From: an uncultured Myxococcales bacterium
GTDB taxonomy: Bacteria; Myxococcota_A; UBA9042
Direction: 5' to 3'
Length of the DNA: 62,202 nt
NCBI GenBank assembly: GCA_903883645.1
Contig: CAISBR010000057.1
Span: forward strand, 1-62,202
Positions 60,155-62,202 of the stretch are shown piece after piece. Positions within the stretch are counted from its first letter, which is position 1. Each line of letters opens with the position of its first letter. A program made the translations under genes and the position numbers. Below the pieces are notes generated by a model. It had not been told where the DNA came from and made no database searches. It saw only the letters and a list, made by a program, of their open reading frames with translations.

Positions 60155-62107
60155 CTAGGGCGCCGGCGGCTCGGCCAGCACAGGGCTGGTAAGTGCGGTT
60201 TGGGCAAAGCGATCGAGGGCAGTCAGTGCCTGCTTGAACTGCAGCTGTCGCGTGGTCGCGGCCACGGGCTCAAACGCCGCAGCCAGGGGCGACTTGGCCA
60301 GCAGCGCGGCAATCTGCTCGCTGGTAGCCTTGGCCGAAAACGCATTGCTGGTCAATTGTGCGCGGAATTCAGTCAGCAGCACGCCCAGTTGCTCGGGATC
60401 GACGGCCAGCGCCGCTTGCTCGGCCGGCGTGGGCGCCTGGGCAATCGGCCGCCGCATCCAGCGCAGCAAGGCCGCCTGAAGCTGCTTTTGGTCCACGGGC
60501 TTGGCCACATGCGCGACCATGCCCGCGCGCAAACAGGCCTCGCGCTCATCGGCCATCGCCAGCGCCGTCACCGCAATTACTGGCGGGCAAATCGGCCCCA
60601 GCAGGGTGTGCAGCTGGCGCGTCGTCTCAAAACCGTCCATGTCCGCCATGCCGACGTCCATCAAAATCGCGGCAAAGTCGCGCTGTTGGGCAGCCTCGAG
60701 CGCCCGTGCACCGCTGTCGACGCTGGTCACCGTCACGCCCAGCGCGGCCAGCAACCCCTCGGCCACAATGCGATTGTTGGCATCGTCTTCGACCAGCAGC
60801 ACATGCGCCCCGCGCAGCCCGGTCGCCGCCACTTGCCCGGTCTGGGCTTGCCCCGCCTGCTCGAGCGTTACGATCGGCATGGGCTGGGTGGTCGCCGCGC
60901 GCGCCGCCTCCGAAAGCCGCTGCAGCGTTACACTAAAGCGAAAAGTGCTGCCCTTGCCCGGCTCGCTACTGGCCGACACCTCGCCGCCCATAAGCTGCAC
61001 CAGCTGCTGCACGATCGATAACCCCAGGCCCGTCCCGCCATACTTGCGCGTCGTCGAGCTATCGGCCTGCACAAAGACGCCAAACAGCCGCTGCCGCTGC
61101 GCGTCGGTCATGCCGATGCCCGTGTCCGACACCTCGAAAACCAGTGTGACTGCAAGGGATTCCTGGCTCACCAGCCCGACGGTCAGGCTCACTTCGCCCA
61201 TTTCGGTAAACTTGACGGCATTGCCAATCAAGTTGATCAGCACCTGCCGCAGCCGCAGCGGGTCGCCCACTAGCCACGCCGGCACTTTGGGGTCGACCGC
61301 TACCCGCCACTTTACATGCTTCTCGGCCAGGCGAATCGCAAACAGATCCGAGGTATTGCTAATCACCGCGGTCAGCTCGAACGGCGTCTGCTCTAGCTCG
61401 AGCTGACCCGCCTCGACCTTTGAGTAGTCTAGAATATCATTTAAGATTCGCAGCAGCGCCTTGGCCGCCGTGTGCACTTTGTCGAGGTGATCGCGCTGCC
61501 GCGGCTTCAGGTCTGTCTCGATCAGCAACCCGGTCAGGCCGATAATGGCGTTCATCGGCGTGCGGATCTCGTGGCTCATCGTGGCCAAGAACGCACTTTT
61601 GGCCCGATTTGCCGCCTCGGCCGCATCTTTGGCAGCGCGCAATTGACCTTGAAAATCATTGCGCAGCGTGGCATCGCGGGCCACCCCGACCATGCCCACC
61701 GGCCGGCCCGCTGCGTCTGAGCGCGTCGCCGCCATTGCCTGCACAAACCGCACCTTGCCGTCGGCGAAAACTACGCGCGCTTGGGTCGAAATGGGCTGAC
61801 CCGTGGCGCGGGCCGCCCGCAACAGGGCCTCTGTACGCGGTAAGTCGTCGGGGTGGATGTGGGCGCGCCACACCTCGGGCGAACGCGTCGGCCAGCGCTC
61901 GCTAGGGGGCACGCCGCACAACTCGCACACGCGCACATCGCATTCGATCGCGTCGTCGGCGTAATCCCAAGTCCAACTGCCGATCTCGGCCACATCGATG
62001 GCGAGCTTGCGATGCAGCTGCGCATCGGCCAGCGCGCGAGCCAAGTCGCCAACCTGGGGACCCGGCAGCGCTGCCAATTCGTGCGAAGGCTGCTGAGATT
62101 TCGTCAT
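60155..62107 (-). CDS. Hybrid sensor histidine kinase (PAS-HisKA-HATPase-REC)
   Basis: The 650-residue soluble kinase has a PAS domain (about 30-150, WTWDYADDAIECDVRVCELC and a PAC block VGMVGVARDAT). A HisKA domain follows with His179 in MSHEIRTPMNAIIG, then HATPase_c (NLIGNAVKFTEMG, DTGIGM, GGTGLGLSIVQQLVQLMGG). The C-terminal receiver has LLVEDDANNRIVAE and the phospho-acceptor in ILMDVGMADMDGFE; Ala replaces the usual Pro after the Asp. A tail of about 85 residues looks like a degenerate helical module. ATG at 62107 is used. No transmembrane helix is seen, so it senses a cytosolic cue. Confidence 0.94.
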   Translation of the reverse strand: MTKSQQPSHELAALPGPQVGDLARALADAQLHRKLAIDVAEIGSWTWDYADDAIECDVRVCELCGVPPSERWPTRSPEVWRAHIHPDDLPRTEALLRAARATGQPISTQARVVFADGKVRFVQAMAATRSDAAGRPVGMVGVARDATLRNDFQGQLRAAKDAAEAANRAKSAFLATMSHEIRTPMNAIIGLTGLLIETDLKPRQRDHLDKVHTAAKALLRILNDILDYSKVEAGQLELEQTPFELTAVISNTSDLFAIRLAEKHVKWRVAVDPKVPAWLVGDPLRLRQVLINLIGNAVKFTEMGEVSLTVGLVSQESLAVTLVFEVSDTGIGMTDAQRQRLFGVFVQADSSTTRKYGGTGLGLSIVQQLVQLMGGEVSASSEPGKGSTFRFSVTLQRLSEAARAATTQPMPIVTLEQAGQAQTGQVAATGLRGAHVLLVEDDANNRIVAEGLLAALGVTVTSVDSGARALEAAQQRDFAAILMDVGMADMDGFETTRQLHTLLGPICPPVIAVTALAMADEREACLRAGMVAHVAKPVDQKQLQAALLRWMRRPIAQAPTPAEQAALAVDPEQLGVLLTEFRAQLTSNAFSAKATSEQIAALLAKSPLAAAFEPVAATTRQLQFKQALTALDRFAQTALTSPVLAEPPAP

Positions 62108-62202
62108 CAATTCAGGCCTTTGGTGCAGTCTAGGCTCGCCCGCTGGGCGCCCCGCATGGCTCTGACGGTAGGTCTAGCGGCGCGAGGCGTCAAGCAGGGC
62201 TA
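62108..62202. other. Upstream region of the hybrid kinase operon
   Basis: Only 95 nt are visible before the window ends. No Shine-Dalgarno better than AGG and no clear promoter boxes are seen; the promoter may lie beyond the edge. Confidence 0.3.

Overview
The window is visibly GC-rich, uses GTG and TTG starts freely, and reads as a chromosomal segment of a myxobacterium-like deltaproteobacterium (Myxococcota). The reasons are the many lipoproteins with Asp/Ala/Thr-rich linkers, MopE-like cysteine-rich repeat proteins, FG-GAP proteins, two eukaryote-like Ser/Thr kinases, a sigma-54 enhancer-binding protein, hybrid histidine kinases and an OmpA protein with thrombospondin-3 repeats. The species assignment is inference. 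I saw no rRNA, tRNA, CRISPR array, transposase or prophage block.

Layout. 1-7.7 kb: end of a DbpA-like RNA-binding protein, an AsmA-like/GT51 peptidoglycan glycosyltransferase, then a GT2 / polysaccharide deacetylase / degenerate rhomboid operon. 7.8-12.3 kb: PhaR-type regulator, CoA-type Nudix hydrolase overlapping tyrS, a lipoprotein and YebC. 12.4-20.3 kb: a RibB-like/RibA fusion with a decayed RibB half, a UGM-like flavoprotein, a Ser/Thr kinase with an N-terminal Cys4 knuckle, L-2-hydroxyglutarate oxidase, cyclophilin and two lipoproteins. 20.4-26.2 kb: an RsmG-SpoU methyltransferase fusion with cysH, facing a lipoprotein that carries a NACHT-type NTPase domain, an SRPBCC protein and a rhodanese-MoeB fusion. 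26.3-31.9 kb: OmpA/TSP3 porin, GT4 and heparinase-like pair, a HEAT-like secreted protein. 31.9-39.1 kb: AI-2E family permease, a cyclic-nucleotide-binding Ser/Thr kinase and a GH13 lipoprotein in an overlapping operon, then HrpB and SemiSWEET. 39.1-45.6 kb: a Cys-rich lipoprotein, GlgB and a GlgX/isoamylase-like enzyme in one operon, and an acetate-type transporter. 45.7-49.5 kb: a hydrolase lipoprotein and an FG-GAP protein. 49.5-56.2 kb: a propeller-vanadium haloperoxidase fusion, a paralogous propeller lipoprotein, a sigma-54 activator and an orphan contractile-tail tube protein. 56.3-62.2 kb: Cys-rich lipoprotein, small ATPase, radical SAM protein and two histidine kinases.

The best candidate for an undescribed system is the 49.5-55.2 kb locus. 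A GAF-AAA-Fis sigma-54 activator overlaps by 4 nt a beta-propeller lipoprotein. The next gene downstream is a lipoprotein fusing the same kind of propeller to a vanadium haloperoxidase/PAP2 domain. It is preceded by a full match to the -24/-12 sigma-54 promoter and an IHF consensus site about 57 nt upstream of the predicted start of transcription. This looks like a self-contained, signal-induced cell-surface oxidation or dephosphorylation module.

A second notable signal is a gap-free 24-nt intergenic motif found four times (753-776, 20355-20408, 41066-41089, 49478-49501). Three copies sit directly after a stop codon at a convergent gene junction, and one carries three extra 10-bp tandem units. 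It may be a lineage-specific 3'-end or terminator element or a small repeat family. Other points worth a second look are the exported NACHT NTPase, the catalytically decayed RibB and rhomboid domains, the PKG-like domain order of the second kinase, and the stand-alone phage-tail-type tube protein with its own strong terminator.
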